Below, piece by piece: positions 63,901-64,000 of a DNA stretch of 64,000 bases. The position numbers and the translations under genes were made by a program. Source of the DNA: Vreelandella venusta (GTDB lineage Bacteria > Pseudomonadota > Gammaproteobacteria > Pseudomonadales > Halomonadaceae); contig NZ_BJUL01000011.1 of assembly GCF_007989605.1 (NCBI RefSeq), forward strand, positions 1-64,000, read 5' to 3'. The notes under the pieces were generated by a model, which worked only from the letters and a program-made list of their open reading frames with translations, had not been told where the DNA came from and did not search any database. Each line of letters opens with the position of its first letter. The stretch's first letter is position 1.

Positions 63901-64000
63901 AGCTCGACGCCATCCTCTTCGAAAATTGCCGCCAGCATGGTTTTGAGGGTGTCCATCTTGCCCTCTTTTGCATGCACAGCAGAGACCAGTTTTTCGATAT
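60897..64000 (-). CDS. SMC-like ATPase (JetC/MksB-like), 5' end beyond window
   Basis: More than 1030 residues are visible. An apparent GTG start at 63977 is not the real one: the frame stays open to the window edge (IEKLVSA precedes it) and no Walker A motif is seen, so the N-terminal head lies outside. Two long Gln/Glu-rich coiled-coils flank a globular hinge-like part (around PEQGSLRHFLRYHRPGWEQQ). The C-terminal head has a signature-like SSHGMAYLILCKFLLAF and Walker B IAIHWPIDEIG about 80-115 residues from the end. This is the first gene of the visible operon; Wadjet operons usually start with jetA instead. Confidence 0.8.
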   Translation of the reverse strand, partial: IEKLVSAVHAKEGKMDTLKTMLAAIFEEDGVELPVTRIRSAKAREWIAQMRQSMRLEPLQAALTKLGGIDRELAQLETTLWQLKPQLSADYQQAEKRIADLDGELNRHQREFQQRENAYTQQRDELNDRHSEVASDLQHTQRRLNDLQTQFEHYADADMTGLERDINALPQWREQRDQLQQHLQVMQDAVKESQARLDGRLRELSEALARQTQENQELIDALVEEKAQRREQQWQAEQQHNERYQQERQRLEGEYQAQLELGVEQLAELKAQLAMPTQTTEEAQEAELAQARLDQTQQERSAASATLEALRRELESHKRERDAAEQQLVQCRQQRERAEQHCYALYQQRDPEQGSLRHFLRYHRPGWEQQLGKVIAPELLERRDLAPQLAEGASDDLFGLALDLSAIALPDYAQDEVSLLAAIEEADGAKQRAQAECAAAEKALKQHNERVQQADEAQDQARMGYQRAEQEVEYALEARRQQQERHTKRQQARRAEHQAALTRQEQAQTELREEKRQALAELAETHQGQLLELKADAQSQLDSLDAQLRQYKQQLNDANAEHKRQCSELEAAFSQELAEQGVNPAQLQETKKRLEQQSERIRKIAARQEELTEYQRFMRVEWGQHKPQLVAQEAELVQLDQQLKREKARLKNDFHSAREAHQAAVNELKIQRANAHGSVEALKPLLTQLESLDIVSEGAPLAEAVGDMEERIERARQALTSRHQQLEQLRRGCLEVESQLIKDASSGFADALQSEREKLPNDSPRLVLPLLRDMLKLLEDQQQQLIQEGRNLSDDLDKFFIVFRDLNRRISAQSRRLSDEVADDLRLEGISKAEVRIQSTIDELGFWEPLKLFAQRYKAWRESGQMLPSDEYLNALADVVDLLRSDQQYSFESLLRLELHLNEGGTDLVIKNDRQLLESSSHGMAYLILCKFLLAFTRLLRGDAQIAIHWPIDEIGTLAYHNVEKLFDACDSNRIHIVGAFPNPESDVLLLFANRYLIERDSNQPSQRLLKRIEPRLSPLAQRIKERQQEVTA

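Noticed and set aside
60897..63977. Complete SMC-like gene starting at GTG 63977
   Set aside because: The reading frame stays open to the window edge and no Walker A motif is present, so the gene is 5'-truncated by the window rather than starting there.

Overview
The window looks like a chromosomal segment of a moderately halophilic gammaproteobacterium, most likely Halomonadaceae (Halomonas or a close relative). This is inferred from gene content and order: recA/recX-alaS-lysC-csrA-tRNA-Ser-tRNA-Arg, mutS-fdxA, pilMNOPQ-aroK-aroB and gltBD are all gammaproteobacterial core blocks, and the proteins are rather acidic. No 16S gene or database search was available to confirm it.

Layout. 1-5.4 kb: two tandem tRNA-Arg(ACG) genes (the first cut by the window edge), tRNA-Ser(GCT), csrA, lysC, alaS and recX, all on the minus strand. 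5.4-10.9 kb: a five-gene nucleotide-sugar and glycosyltransferase cassette (RmlC-like epimerase, NAD-binding/SAF oxidoreductase, rfbF, SDR epimerase, GT2) wedged between recX and recA. A 45-codon remnant of a second, divergent recX lies on the recA side of the wedge, marking where the ancestral recA-recX operon was split. 10.9-16.3 kb: recA with a LexA box, cinA/pncC, mutS and fdxA, followed by an unannotated intergenic region with all the marks of an RsmZ/CsrB-type CsrA-sponge small RNA: ten GGA motifs in about 140 nt, an intrinsic terminator, and a perfect GacA upstream activating sequence (TGTAAG-N6-CTTACA) plus a degenerate second copy. 16.3-36 kb: eno, kdsA, pyrG, gltD, gltB, aroB, aroK, the type IV pilus genes pilQPONM and, divergent from them, penicillin-binding protein 1A. 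36-45.7 kb: a TAXI-type TRAP transporter (three genes) divergent from a CsiR/GlaR-like GntR regulator, glutaryl-CoA dehydrogenase and a class III CoA-transferase, then an EAL protein and a GabT/DavT aminotransferase. Together these suggest glutarate or 5-aminovalerate use. 45.7-54.5 kb: a thiamine-binding-like protein, an alpha/beta hydrolase, LexA-controlled dinB, SelO, a sirtuin, a UbiH-family hydroxylase, an exported MetX-like hydrolase and RNase Z. Two inverted copies of a 127-bp dispersed repeat bracket the first three of these.

54.5-64 kb is accessory. yefM-yoeB, a DinB-superfamily gene, a GFA-family gene and a small P-loop ATPase all read on the minus strand, and three of them are followed at once by an integron attC-like hairpin. 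I read this as a cassette array without an integrase (CALIN-like). Beyond a GNAT gene comes a tightly overlapping four-gene operon that reads as an SMC/condensin-type defence system (Wadjet JetABCD / MksBEFG-like) in the unusual order C-B-A-D. Its SMC gene runs off the window edge.

The features most worth following up are the RsmZ-like RNA with its GacA boxes, the attC array, the condensin-like defence operon, and the recX scar around the sugar cassette.
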